Source: Gemmatimonadaceae bacterium (lineage in GTDB: Bacteria > Gemmatimonadota > Gemmatimonadetes > Gemmatimonadales > Gemmatimonadaceae). From it: a DNA stretch of 36,012 nucleotides. The position numbers and the translations under genes were made by a program. Below the pieces are notes generated by a model. The model made no database searches and was not told the origin of the DNA. It was given only the letters and a program-made list of their open reading frames with translations. The stretch is taken from positions 1 to 36,012 of the forward strand of contig JAICJQ010000022.1 in assembly GCA_025928335.1 (NCBI GenBank). Reading direction: 5' to 3'. This document shows positions 9,155-18,213 of this stretch, piece by piece. Each line of letters starts with the position of its first letter. Positions within the stretch are counted from its first letter, which is position 1.

Positions 9155-11122
9155 ATGGCCGACACGAAAGCGTTGTTTACCCAACGGTTCGACGCAGCGC
9201 GTACCGCATTCACCAAGGGAGACGAGCCCGCCGCCGCGGAGTCCCTGCATTCGGCAATCGTGATTGCGCGCAGCGATCCCAGTCTCCGACGGGAGCTCGC
9301 GTCCGCCCTTTTTCACCTCGGGAAACTGTCGCGGAAGTTCGGCCGCGCAGGGGAAGCCGAAGCGGAGACGCTTCTCACTGAAGCGCTTTCCATCAGCGAA
9401 GGGCTCTTCGGCAGGGAAAACGCCGCGCTCGCGCCGCTGCTAAATGAGTTGGGCCGGCTGCACATTCATCGGTCGCAATACGCGGGCGCCGAGGGCGTCC
9501 TCGAACGTTTGCTCGCGATCGCACGGGCGAAGGGTGAGGAGAACGCCGATGTCGCCACCGCCCTCGCCGGCCTCGGAGTGGTGAAACGCAAACTCGGCGA
9601 TGACGCCTCGGCGGAAGCGCTGTTCAGAGATGCACTGCGCATTCAAGAAAAGATGCTCGAGCCGAGTCACATGGCGACCGTCGTCACGCTGGAGCACCTC
9701 TCTGAAACGTGCGCGGCACGTGGCAACTTCGACGAAGCGTTGGCGATGCGACGGCGCGCCCTGGCAACGCGCGAAGTGGCGTTGGGTCCCGGTCATGCAA
9801 CAGTGCAGGCCGCGCGATCGCGCGTCGCCGAGCTCGAACTGCAGGCCGCCGTCGCGGCCGACACGGCGGCGGCTGCCGCGGCGAAGGCCGCCAGGGGTGC
9901 GATAGCCACTCCGGCCTGGTTGAAGCGCGTGCCGGCCCCCGCCGCCGTTACGCCATCGACGACTCTCCCATCACCGATCGACTCGAAGAAGCTGGACTTT
10001 CTCGATGAGCCTGAGCCGCGGGTGCTTCGCCCTGCGGCTCTTTCACGCGACCGCGCAATGACGCCGACCGTCACCGCCGCGGTGGCAGCCGCCTCGCTGA
10101 TGGCATCTTCGATACAGATGCCGTCTACATCGCAGATCGTCATCCCCCGACCCGAAAGCGCTCGTCCGTCCGAGAGCATCACCGCTCCCGAATCGGGCGT
10201 CGAGTCCGTTCTCGCGGCCGTCGCGCACAGCGATGTCGCGAGCGCCCCTGCTGCGCTTGACGACTCGCTATCCACACTCGCACCGGTCGAGGCGGATTGG
10301 CTCGCACCGACGGGCAATAAACGAACGACCATGTACGTATCCGCTGGAGTGGCCGCGGTCACGATCGCGATTGCGGCGCTGCTGGTGTTACGTCCGCGCG
10401 CCGGCAGCGGCGCGGATCCTGTGTCCGCAAAGAGTGGCGCCGCGCAGCGCACCACCGTCGCCGGCGCTCCGGTCGCCAAGGCGCCGGCGACCGTCACCGG
10501 ATCGACCCTAGCCGGCCCCGCCGCGGTGGTCGCCGCAGCCCGCCCTGACTCGGCCCACTCAGCGAATGCCACGCTGCCGCCTACCGCTTCCGCAGTTCAG
10601 CCAGAGGAGCATGCCTCGGAGGCCGCGTCGCCGGAGCTCCGCTTGCCCCGCGTCAATGTTCACGTCCGCCCGATAAATGTCCCGAGCATCACGGTCCCGA
10701 CGATCACGGTGACGCCGACCGGAGACTCGATCACGCGTTCGGCAACGGAGCGGTCGCGCACCGACACCGATCGAACTGGAACGCGGGAGAGAGGTTCACT
10801 CCCCATGTCGCTGGACCTCGGGACCGCGGTCACACCTGCCAGGATTGTCGGGCGCGCGCCGGAACCGGGCTTCCCCGACGCGCTGCTCCGCTCGGGTCGC
10901 AGCGATGGACAGGTCGTCGTGCGCTTTATCGTGAACGAGTTCGGGAGAGTCGACGTCGCGACCATGATCGTGGAGCGATCGGATGACGAACTGTTCACGG
11001 CTGCCGTGCGCGACATCCTGCCCGACTTCCGCTTTGAGCCGGCACGCACCCGCGCCCCGGAATCAAGGCCGGTCGCCTCGTGGGTGAGCGTGCCCTTTCG
11101 GTTTACGACGAAGAAGAAATGA
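9155..11122 (+). CDS. TPR protein with one membrane helix and TonB C-terminal domain, paralogue A
   Basis: The 655-residue protein has three parts. Residues about 1-230 are tetratricopeptide repeats of the kinesin-light-chain type (ALFHLGKLSRKFGRAGEAE, APLLNELGRLHIHRSQY, VATALAGLGVVKRKLGDD, LEHLSETCAARGNFDEALA), expected to bind protein partners. An Ala/Pro/Ser-rich linker leads to one membrane helix at about 393-415 (MYVSAGVAAVTIAIAALLVL). After a second disordered linker, residues about 565-655 form a TonB_C domain (PEPGFPDALL, GQVVVRFIVNEFGRVD, FRFEPARTR). This predicts a cytoplasmic TPR sensor or scaffold joined to a periplasmic TonB-like end. No exbB/exbD or receptor gene is nearby, so true energy transduction is unproven. 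The next gene is a full-length paralogue of the same length. Confidence 0.85.
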   Translation: MADTKALFTQRFDAARTAFTKGDEPAAAESLHSAIVIARSDPSLRRELASALFHLGKLSRKFGRAGEAEAETLLTEALSISEGLFGRENAALAPLLNELGRLHIHRSQYAGAEGVLERLLAIARAKGEENADVATALAGLGVVKRKLGDDASAEALFRDALRIQEKMLEPSHMATVVTLEHLSETCAARGNFDEALAMRRRALATREVALGPGHATVQAARSRVAELELQAAVAADTAAAAAAKAARGAIATPAWLKRVPAPAAVTPSTTLPSPIDSKKLDFLDEPEPRVLRPAALSRDRAMTPTVTAAVAAASLMASSIQMPSTSQIVIPRPESARPSESITAPESGVESVLAAVAHSDVASAPAALDDSLSTLAPVEADWLAPTGNKRTTMYVSAGVAAVTIAIAALLVLRPRAGSGADPVSAKSGAAQRTTVAGAPVAKAPATVTGSTLAGPAAVVAAARPDSAHSANATLPPTASAVQPEEHASEAASPELRLPRVNVHVRPINVPSITVPTITVTPTGDSITRSATERSRTDTDRTGTRERGSLPMSLDLGTAVTPARIVGRAPEPGFPDALLRSGRSDGQVVVRFIVNEFGRVDVATMIVERSDDELFTAAVRDILPDFRFEPARTRAPESRPVASWVSVPFRFTTKKK

Positions 11123-11199
11123 GATAGGTCGTGTGCGGGAAGGCAGACGGGCGTCGCAGGGGCGGTTGTACAGAGTCCCCTGCGAGAGTTCTCGGAGAG

Positions 11200-11222
11200 C
11201 GGCCGCCTTGAATGGGCGGCCG
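11200..11222 (+). terminator. Candidate terminator after TPR-TonB paralogue A
   Basis: An 8-bp GC-only stem (11200-11207 with 11215-11222) closes a seven-base loop (TTGAATG) and is followed within five bases by ATTTT. It lies 78 bases after the stop codon. Confidence 0.5.
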
Positions 11223-11231
11223 TCGCATTTT

Positions 11232-11258
11232 CCCGGGCGGGTTTCGAGCTCGCGACCT
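11232..11258. repeat. tRNA 3'-end-like relic, possible old attachment site
   Basis: These 27 bases match the T-arm/acceptor part of the tRNA-Lys gene at 15643-15669 in 24 positions and in the same orientation, starting CCCGGGCGGG and ending CGCGACCT. The rest of a tRNA is absent; the following bases form no seven-base anticodon loop. A tRNA-tail repeat 4.4 kb from the intact tRNA fits one end of a former integrated element, but other tRNA genes share this T-arm, so this is inference. The remaining intergenic bases 11259-11465 hold nothing I recognise. Confidence 0.4.
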
Positions 11259-11465
11259 GGAGTAAGAGATCGAATACTCATTTGAGTTCCACCATCAGTA
11301 AGTCATCGTCGATGTGTGTCCCGAGTGCTGTGTCGCACGCTGCGTTTGATCGGCAGGACTGATTGCCGTGGATTCGGCGCGGATCGCTGAAGTACCCTAA
11401 GCGAGCTCAGGAGTGGCGCTGTGCGCGCCGATGAGAGTGACCTTTCTCGTACAGCCCCGTCCGCT

Positions 11466-11640
11466 CGTTTCGCGGAATCGCCTTCGATCGTCCGAACGAC
11501 GCGATCATTGCGCTGCGCTCAATAGCCCGAGGCATCGCGTCACATGGCAACGCGCCATTTGCGCTGACCATTCGACAGACACGGCTTCGGACCGCCCGGC
11601 TCGATGTATTGCTGGCGACTCACTCCAAACCGGTATGCAC
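11466..11640 (+). repeat. Conserved upstream block, copy B
   Basis: This is the counterpart of 8981-9154: same order and nearly the same length (175 versus 174 bases), diverged by scattered substitutions. It ends directly at the aligned ATG of the second TPR-TonB gene. Conservation outside coding sequence suggests a shared promoter or regulatory region. Confidence 0.75.
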
Positions 11641-13608
11641 ATGGCTGACACCAAAGCGTTGTTTACCGAACGGTTCGATGCAGCGCGCACTGCATTCACC
11701 AAGGGGGATGAACCCGCCGCCGCCGAGTCCCTTCACGCCGCAATCGCTGTGGCGCGCACTGACCCCAGTCTCCGGCGCGAGCTCGCGTCCGCCCTTTTCC
11801 ATCTCGGGACGCTCTCGCGGAAGTTCGGCCGGGCGGGGGGAGCCGAAGCGGAGCCGCTCCTCACCGAAGCGCTTTCCATCAGCGAAGGGCTCTTCGGCCG
11901 GGAACACGCCGCACTCGCCCCGCTGCTGAACGAGTTGGGCCGGCTCCACATCCAACGGTCGCAATACGCGGGGGCCGCGGACGTCCTCGAACGTTTGCTC
12001 GCGATCGCACGGGCCAAAGGCGAAGAGACTGCCGATGTCGCCACGGCCCTTGCCGGCCTCGCCGTTGTGAAACGCAAACTCGGCGACGACGCCTCGGCGG
12101 AAGCGCTGTTCAGAGATGCATTGCGCCTTCGAGAGAAACTGCTCGAGCCGAATCACGCGGTGACGGTCGCCACGCTGGAGCACCTCGCTGATACGTGCGC
12201 GGCACGCGGCAACTTCGACGAAGCGTTGGCGCTGTTTCGACGCGCCCTGACGGCGCGCGAGGTAGCACTGGGTCCCGGCCATTCTACGGTGGAGGTCACG
12301 CGGTCGCGGGTGAACGAGCTCGAACTGCAGGCCGCCGTCGCCGACTACACGGCGGTGGCTGCTGCCGCGAAGGCCGCCAGGCCCGAGATGCCTACTCCGG
12401 CGGGGTTAAAGTCGGTGCCCGACTCGGCCGCCGCGTTCAAGCGGGTGCCGGACGTGCCCGTCGGTACGCTATCGGCGATTGTGCCATCGCCGATCAATTC
12501 GAAGAAGCTGGATTTCCTCGATGAGCCTGAGCCGCGGGTGCTTTTCCCAGCCGCGCTTGCACGTGCACGCGGGAAGACGCCGCCGGCCACCGCTGCGGTG
12601 GCGGCCGCCCCGGTGATCGCACCTTCGATAGAGATACCGTCTGCTTCCCACATCCCTATCTCGCCGTCCGAAAGCGCTCCTCCGTCCGAAGTCGTCTCCG
12701 GTCTCGAATCAAACGTCCCGCATCGCGACGCGGTGCTCGCGGATGTCGCGCACAGCAGCGTCGCCACTGACGACACTGCGCTTCGCGACTGGCGATCCAC
12801 GATCGAACCGGTCCAAGCCGATTTGACCGAGTTGGCGCGCAGGCAAAGCACGGTGTTCTATGCATCCGTTGGAGTGGCCGCGTTTGCGATCGTGGGGCTA
12901 CTGGTGTTGCGCCCACGCGCCGGCGTTGGCGCCCCCGCCTCCACAGCGATGGTGGTTGCGCAAGGCACCGCCGGCGGTCCCGTCGTGGCCCCCGCGCTCA
13001 CGAAGACTGGTTTCACGGCAACGGGCGGAGCGGCCATGGTGAACGCAACACTAGCCAACTCGCGCCGCTCCGCGAGCGCGAGTCCCGCCCCCGCCCAGCC
13101 AGAGAAGCATGCGCCGGAGAGCGCTCCATCAGCGCCCCGCCTGCCACGCATCGAAGTTCAGATGCGCCCCATAAAAATTCCGAACGTCGGGGTCCCGAGC
13201 ATATCAACGCCAAGCGTCGACGCGATCATGCAGTCGGCGACAGAGCGGCAGCGCGCGTCCGACAGTGGTCCGACAGTCCCGACGCCGTCAGCGGTGGAAA
13301 GACCGGAGGTCGAGAAACCAGTCATCCCTGCCAGGATCATCGGGCGCGTGCCGGAGCCAACGTTCCCCGAGGCGCTCCGCTCGAGAAAACGCGAAGGAGA
13401 AGTCGTCGTCCGTTTCATTGTGAACGAGCTCGGGACCGTCGACGTCGCGAGCATGATCGTGGAGCGATCGGATCACGATCTGTTCACGGAGGCCGTGCGC
13501 GAGATCCTACCGCGCTTCCGCTTCGAGCCCGCCCGCACGCAGCCACCGGAATCGAAGCCGGTTGCCAGGTGGGTGAGCATCCCGTTTCGGTTTGCGACCA
13601 AACAATAA
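11641..13608 (+). CDS. TPR protein with one membrane helix and TonB C-terminal domain, paralogue B
   Basis: From ATG at 11641 the product has 655 residues, exactly the length of paralogue A, and aligns with it from MADTKALFT onward. TPR repeats fill about 1-230, a membrane helix lies at about 405-425 (ASVGVAAFAIVGLLVLRPRA), and TonB_C covers about 565-655 (PEPTFPEALR, GEVVVRFIVNELGTVDVASM, FRFEPARTQ). The frame is open back to 11413, but that part corresponds to the non-coding upstream block of copy A, so it is excluded; ATG at 11635 (adding Met-His) is an alternative. The TPR and TonB parts are more alike than the linkers, as expected when both ends are under selection. The two genes are tandem, in the same direction, and each appears to have its own promoter region. 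Confidence 0.85.
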   Translation: MADTKALFTERFDAARTAFTKGDEPAAAESLHAAIAVARTDPSLRRELASALFHLGTLSRKFGRAGGAEAEPLLTEALSISEGLFGREHAALAPLLNELGRLHIQRSQYAGAADVLERLLAIARAKGEETADVATALAGLAVVKRKLGDDASAEALFRDALRLREKLLEPNHAVTVATLEHLADTCAARGNFDEALALFRRALTAREVALGPGHSTVEVTRSRVNELELQAAVADYTAVAAAAKAARPEMPTPAGLKSVPDSAAAFKRVPDVPVGTLSAIVPSPINSKKLDFLDEPEPRVLFPAALARARGKTPPATAAVAAAPVIAPSIEIPSASHIPISPSESAPPSEVVSGLESNVPHRDAVLADVAHSSVATDDTALRDWRSTIEPVQADLTELARRQSTVFYASVGVAAFAIVGLLVLRPRAGVGAPASTAMVVAQGTAGGPVVAPALTKTGFTATGGAAMVNATLANSRRSASASPAPAQPEKHAPESAPSAPRLPRIEVQMRPIKIPNVGVPSISTPSVDAIMQSATERQRASDSGPTVPTPSAVERPEVEKPVIPARIIGRVPEPTFPEALRSRKREGEVVVRFIVNELGTVDVASMIVERSDHDLFTEAVREILPRFRFEPARTQPPESKPVARWVSIPFRFATKQ

Positions 13609-13736
13609 GGAGAGGTCTGGACGGATGGCCACGTCGGGAGCACTGCCAGCAAGACCGCACCAAAAAACTGAGCGAGTGTCGAAAATGACGCGAACATCGA
13701 ACCTCCCGGCTGACGCGCAATCTGAGGCCAACCGTC

Positions 13737-14216
13737 CTACATCTTCTTCAACACTTCTAACGCGAGCGCCTTCTCGATCTCCATCTCCTGATCCTTCTTG
13801 AAGCCGCCAACGCGCACCTGAAACGCACCACCGCCCTTCTTGACGTTGAGCGCCGTCCCAAAGCCACCCGTCGTGATGTAGATCGCGTCGTCGCCGACAC
13901 CGCCGAGCGGAGTCTTCTCGATTCCCTCGGCTGGTTTCTTTCCAGTCTCGAACGATTGAAGCGTCATCAGCGTCAACGTTAGCTTCTTGCCGTCGATCTT
14001 GGGGCCTCCGGGCGGCGCCCAGCCACAGACTCGCGGGTTTGATGCGATGAGTGGCTTCCCCGGTTCGACGTTCGTTCCCAGCGCGGTCGTCACCTGCGCG
14101 GTGCTGAGCAGCGAGCACGCATCGCCCTGCTGCGTCGAGGGTGACGGCAGTGGGTTCCTCCACGTCGAAATGGCAACGACAGTGAGGAGGGGAACGAGTA
14201 CGTGTCTCGGATGCAT
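13737..14216 (-). CDS. Small secreted protein of unknown function
   Basis: The 159-residue product starts at ATG 14216, with GGGAGA about eight bases upstream; a longer frame (to 14243) lacks this. A signal peptide (HVLVPLLTVVAIST) precedes a mature part beginning ACSLLSTAQVTTALG, with a second cysteine in RVCGWAPPG. The pattern Cys-x-Leu-Leu-(S/T)...Gly...Cys-Gly-Trp recalls exported DUF3558-like proteins, though I cannot confirm membership. The C-terminus is Lys/Glu-rich (KKDQEMEIEKALALEVLKKM). It is convergent with TPR-TonB paralogue B; the 128 bases between the stops hold no clear terminator. Confidence 0.7.
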   Translation of the reverse strand: MHPRHVLVPLLTVVAISTWRNPLPSPSTQQGDACSLLSTAQVTTALGTNVEPGKPLIASNPRVCGWAPPGGPKIDGKKLTLTLMTLQSFETGKKPAEGIEKTPLGGVGDDAIYITTGGFGTALNVKKGGGAFQVRVGGFKKDQEMEIEKALALEVLKKM

Positions 14217-14532
14217 GCGGGTTCTCCCGTGAGGGACGGCCAATTATCCCGCCATCTCCATCACCCGGTCAAGCAAATTCTCTCAGAGCGACCTCGGCGG
14301 CTTTGACTGCTAGTGCCTGACGAACACGGGGAAGGCTTTCTCGCGGGAATGATCGACGAGAGCACGACGTTCGTGAGCACAGACTAACTGGCTTCAGTTA
14401 TGCGGTCCGCCTAACGGTGCGTCGTCACCCGCCTCATTCGACCCCACGAGGCTTGCGGCAATTGAATTGGAGAGATTGATGCCCAACACTCGAACAAGCA
14501 GCGACCGAGCACCTCGAGATGCTTAACAAAAG

Positions 14533-14676
14533 CGCAACGGATTCAAGGCCGCCTTCCACGGTGTTCGATACCAGGTCGCCGACGTCGCTCGGTCGGTGGA
14601 TTTTTACACCACCCATCTCGGCTTCACCCTCGAGCATGAACAACTGCCGGCATTCGGGTCCTTCCACGTAAAGACG
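14533..14676 (+). pseudogene. Truncated VOC/glyoxalase-fold fragment
   Basis: In one frame these bases encode VRYQVADVARSVDFYTTHLG followed by FTLEHEQLPAFGS, the first beta-alpha-beta unit of a vicinal-oxygen-chelate (glyoxalase/bleomycin-resistance) protein. After AFGS the expected sequence is lost and no second half of the fold is found in any frame. No start codon with a ribosome site precedes it. It is read as a broken gene. Bases 14217-14532 contain no gene I can support. Confidence 0.6.
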
Positions 14677-14879
14677 CTGCGATCGAGGTCGAGCGCGTTA
14701 CTGGTCCGCGTGACGCGCGCCGACCACCGCTTGCCGGAGCGCTTGCGACGTGAAGTCGATGCAGGCATGGGCTCGCCACTGACTGAAAAGTGAAATGAAC
14801 CACCGCACCTGCTTTCGACTGTCGTGCTCACGTCGCGGCGTTTCCACGTCGACACCGTTCTCGCGGCGCCGCCGAAGAG

Positions 14880-15006
14880 CGGCGTGCCGTTCGCAAGCTT
14901 GACATCGGCGAAGTGCCGCGACAGCGGCGAGCCCAAGGAACTTCTCGATCACTACGGCATCTCGGTGCCACACATCGTTGACGCCGTCAACTCGATGATC
15001 GCCCCT
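14880..15006 (+). pseudogene. Possible fragment of a transketolase-like C-terminus
   Basis: One frame reads RDSGEPKELLDHYGISVPHI then VDAVNSM, which has the look of the last residues of transketolase-type enzymes (Ser-Gly, Glu-Leu-Leu, His-Tyr-Gly, Ile-Val-x-Ala). No other part of such an enzyme is present, and nothing precedes it that could be a start. The identification rests on pattern alone. Confidence 0.3.
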
Positions 15007-15034
15007 CGCCGACGTCGCTACGCCAAGTCGCATA

Positions 15035-15409
15035 TCACGCACCGCGGCCACGACGCGCGCGGGTCCGGAGGTAGCCATATGCCGCGGCATTCACGACGAT
15101 GACGAACACGCCAAGTGCCCACTGGATCGCGGGCGTAAGGCCGGCCGGATACAACGCGCCCAGCACGTAGTGCTCGACGAATCCACCGGCGTAGCCGGCC
15201 TCGCCGGCTCGGCCACGGAGATAATTCTCGAGAGGCGTCAGCGGGCAAATCCAGCCGCCGAACTCGATCAGCGCACCCCAGAGCGCCGCCGGTAGGTGCA
15301 CGATCGCGAGACGCGGCCAGCGGATGACGAGCAGACCTCCGGCGACGACGAAGATCACGAACGCGCCGTGAAAGAGCGCGACGGCGTCGGCGAGGAGGCG
15401 GTACATCAT
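15035..15409 (-). CDS. DUF2784 family membrane protein
   Basis: The 124-residue protein has the DUF2784 arrangement: helix 1 (VALFHGAFVIFVVAGGLLVI), the conserved HLPAALWGALIEFGGWICPL segment with TPLENYLRGRAGEAGY directly after it, the FVEHYVLG motif, and a last helix (ALGVFVIVVNAAAYGYL). The family is small, integral to the inner membrane and of unknown function. Adjacent ATGs at 15409 and 15406 are equally possible starts; no good ribosome site is seen. It is intact, although surrounded by gene fragments, and its 5' end abuts a recombinase remnant on the other strand. Confidence 0.85.
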   Translation of the reverse strand: MMYRLLADAVALFHGAFVIFVVAGGLLVIRWPRLAIVHLPAALWGALIEFGGWICPLTPLENYLRGRAGEAGYAGGFVEHYVLGALYPAGLTPAIQWALGVFVIVVNAAAYGYLRTRARRGRGA

Positions 15410-15429
15410 TGAGCGGAGGCCCGCGTCAG

Positions 15430-15712
<283 letters not shown>

Positions 15713-15741
15713 GGCGTTGTATCAAACTTCACCTGCTGGAA

Positions 15742-15960
15742 CTACTTAGACAACTCGTTGCGCGATGCTCCGGTGCTGATTAACCGGCCGATTGTGCTCG
15801 AATGGTGCTTTTCCCGATCGGAGCGACGCTCGGCGAACTCTGCGTCGACACCATGGAGCACGGCGAGCTTCGCCACACCTTCAGCAAGATCGGCGGCAGA
15901 GGTAATCGCATAGCGGCGATACACGGACGATTTCACCTGGCTCCTCAGGGCATCGCTCAC
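15742..15960 (-). pseudogene. Second tyrosine-recombinase C-terminal remnant, opposite orientation
   Basis: The frame reads QVKSSVYRRYAITSAADLAE and then GVAKLAVLHG, matching the ends of phage-type integrases (HKTRSVYxRYxI, then a helix with a Leu-x-x-Ala-Val pattern). The Tyr in SVYRRYAI corresponds to the catalytic tyrosine. Upstream frames do not continue the domain. It ends 29 bases before the 5' end of tRNA-Lys, so two unrelated recombinase relics flank the same tRNA. Confidence 0.5.
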
Positions 15961-16852
15961 GGCCAGGGACGCACCTAGACGGAGGTACTTTCGCCTCGAT
16001 CACATGCTTCAGGTCTACATCCGTCGCCACGTGAAGCAGAATAGCGTGCTCACGCGACAACTCGGAACCGAGAAGCGTCTCAGCGTGTTCACGCCAACAT
16101 TGAATCATCGACCGCTCGCCTGATCTTTCCCTCATGGAAGGTCGCGCAGGCATACTACACGGTCTTCCACGCGTTGCGGCCCATGCCCGACGCGCGCGGC
16201 GTTTCGTATCGTCGCGAGGAGCACGCGGAGACCGCCCGCGCTTTCAAGAACTCGATGCTCGGCCCCGCATCGCGCTGTATTTTGGCCTTTCCGTTCACCT
16301 TGCAGGCGGCGGGGAGGGGATCTACGAGCACCTCGGGAGGCTCGACGGTCAAGTTTGGCGGCCCGCGACTCCGCCGCCACTCGCGCCACGGTTGGAGTTT
16401 TGTAAACCGGGATCGTCCCGCTTGTCGGCCCCAATGCGCGACTGGCCACTGAGACCTATTGTTCCCGAGACGAGCTGCGCTCACGCGTCGGGCTGACGGC
16501 GACGCATCCACGCCGATCCCGTTCATGGTGGAACAGCCAAAGAGTGCGCGGCCATGGTACGCCGCCAGGCGACAGCGCGCGCGCATTTCTACGACCGAAT
16601 CGCCGGTCAAGCATGTGCGCCACCCATGGGCGAGGCGATCCGACGCCGATTGGAACAACCAGGTGCTGAAATGCCCGTTTGTGGGACGACGTGTCCCGTA
16701 ACCGACCGTTGCCATCCGCGGCTCGGTCCCACTCGGTTCGCTGTAAGTGTATGGTGAACGGCGCATTGTGCCGTTTCGCGATTTGGCATATCCGGTGCGA
16801 ACGCGAGATCACGCTACGCGTCCGAGCGAGTCGCCTCTCGAAAGGGGAAACC
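15961..16852. other. Stretch without a supportable gene
   Basis: No frame here has both a convincing start and recognisable sequence. One short plus-strand stretch (about 16129-16270) reads WKVAQAYYTVFHALR, faintly like a HEPN-domain core, but without the expected continuation. Together with 14.2-15.0 kb this looks like decayed insert material. Confidence 0.5.
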
Positions 16853-17128
16853 ATGGCAATGACTATTCGAGACTACCTGGTTGTGATGGATCTCCTCCGG
16901 CCCCTACTTCCTTTTCTCATTTTGGGAACGACGGCTTATTTCGCGCGCCGCTACGTGCGCGCGTTAGAGCAGCGGTCGCATGCGCAGACGGAGTTGAGCG
17001 AGTTGCGCGCCCGCACCGCGCAACTGGAAGAGGGCCTGGAGACGACGGAACGCGATGTCATGCGCATCCAGGCGGCTCAGGAGTTCGCCGCCCAGCTACT
17101 CAGCAGCCGGATTGCGGACGCGAGTTGA
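16853..17128 (+). CDS. Small single-helix membrane protein with coiled coil
   Basis: ATG at 16853 follows AAAGGGG by six bases and gives 91 residues; the longer frame from 16679 enters the decayed region and is rejected. Residues about 6-30 are hydrophobic (LVVMDLLRPLLPFLILGTTA), followed by basic FARRYVR and a coiled coil (about 35-75: ELSELRARTAQLEEGLETTE). The product is expected to be an N-terminally anchored inner-membrane protein with a helical cytoplasmic tail. I recognise no family. It lies 60 bases upstream of the methyltransferase in the same direction. Confidence 0.65.
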   Translation: MAMTIRDYLVVMDLLRPLLPFLILGTTAYFARRYVRALEQRSHAQTELSELRARTAQLEEGLETTERDVMRIQAAQEFAAQLLSSRIADAS

Positions 17129-17188
17129 TGACCAACGCCCACGTCGTGGCAATGCTTCGAACGACCGTCAGCTTCAACAGGCTGTAGG

Positions 17189-18097
17189 ATGCAGGAGCGT
17201 TCAACCCCTGAGTCCAGCATGATGAATGATACGACGCGTGCCCCCAAGGGGCTCGTCCTGCACTCGATGGCGGGGTACTACGACCTGCTCGCGGGGCTTA
17301 TCACCCTCGGTCGCGAGCGCGAACTCCGTGAACGGCTCGGTCAACTGGCGACCGTGGCGTTGGGCGAGTCGGTGCTCGACGTAGGCTGTGGAACTGGAAG
17401 CCTTGCCATCGAAGCGAAGCGGCGCGTCGGGGAAAGCGGCGCGGTGCATGGCATCGATGCCTCGCCGGAAATGATCGCGCATGCGCGGCGAAAAGCAGCG
17501 AAGGCCGGTGTCGACATCGCGTTCGATGTTGCGTCTGCCGAGGCGCTCCCGTTTTCCGACGACACTTTCGACGTCGTGTTGACCACTCTCATGATGCACC
17601 ACCTTCCACGCGCAGTGCGCGAGCTCCTCGCGGCGGAGAGCCGACGGGTTCTTCGCCCGGGCGGTCGCGTGCTCGTTGTGGACTTCGAGAGGCCGGCGAA
17701 TAAACGCGGTGGGCTGTTGGCGCGCTTGCATCGCCACGGACACGTACCGCTTCGTGAAATTGTCGACCTGCTTGGCCGAGCAGATCTGCGTGTGACGGAG
17801 ATGGGTTCAGTTGGCGTGTCCGATCTCCAATTCGCTCTCGCGCGGAAACCTTCGAGCATCGACGACCGAAGCGAGCGTACGACGGCCATCCAGCGCGCGT
17901 TACCGCCTCTCCCTCGGCCACGGTGGGCGCTTCCAGCTGGCCTGGTCGCGCTCGTTGCGGTTCACCTCATCGTCTTGCGTAGCGCGTGGGCCGCACTCGC
18001 GCTCGGAACGTTCGCGTTGGTCGGCGTGGGGGTCGTCGTCGTTCGCCACGTAGGACTTGCCGGCGGCATCTCGGCGATCCTCAGGCGGCACCGATAG
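17189..18097 (+). CDS. Class I SAM-dependent methyltransferase with C-terminal membrane helices
   Basis: Of 302 residues, about 20-215 form a Rossmann-type methyltransferase: motif I VLDVGCGTGSLAIEA at 62-76, acidic motif II HGIDASPEMI, motif III ASAEALPFSDDTFDVVLTTL, and the post-motif RVLRPGGRVLVVDF, close to UbiE/arsenite-methyltransferase-like enzymes. The substrate cannot be inferred. Residues about 240-295 add two hydrophobic helices (ALPAGLVALVAVHLIVL and ALALGTFALVGVGVVVV), which should tether the enzyme to the membrane; this tail is not part of the standard domain. ATG 17189 is used; ATGs at 17219 and 17222 also fit, since the first residues are not conserved. Confidence 0.85.
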   Translation: MQERSTPESSMMNDTTRAPKGLVLHSMAGYYDLLAGLITLGRERELRERLGQLATVALGESVLDVGCGTGSLAIEAKRRVGESGAVHGIDASPEMIAHARRKAAKAGVDIAFDVASAEALPFSDDTFDVVLTTLMMHHLPRAVRELLAAESRRVLRPGGRVLVVDFERPANKRGGLLARLHRHGHVPLREIVDLLGRADLRVTEMGSVGVSDLQFALARKPSSIDDRSERTTAIQRALPPLPRPRWALPAGLVALVAVHLIVLRSAWAALALGTFALVGVGVVVVRHVGLAGGISAILRRHR

Positions 18098-18213
18098 CCG
18101 AACTTCGCGCCCGGGTACGACCTTTCGGTTCGGGATCTAGCGGTGCCGCCCTTGCGGGAACGATTAGCCTTCGCCGGGGTAATCGAAGAAACGCGCGCAT
18201 CGAGAATCGTCCT

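Noticed and set aside
11413-11640. N-terminal extension of TPR-TonB paralogue B
   Set aside because: The same stretch before paralogue A is non-coding; the conserved protein alignment begins at MADTKALFT.
14404-14415. GTTATGC...GCCTAAC, resembling an integron attC boundary
   Set aside because: The half-sites do not fully fit the R'/R'' consensus, no partner site lies within the next ~100 bases, and there is no cassette array or integron integrase.
16129-16270. HEPN-toxin-like stretch WKVAQAYYTVFHALR
   Set aside because: The similarity stops after about 15 residues, there is no start codon or partner antitoxin, and the region is decayed.
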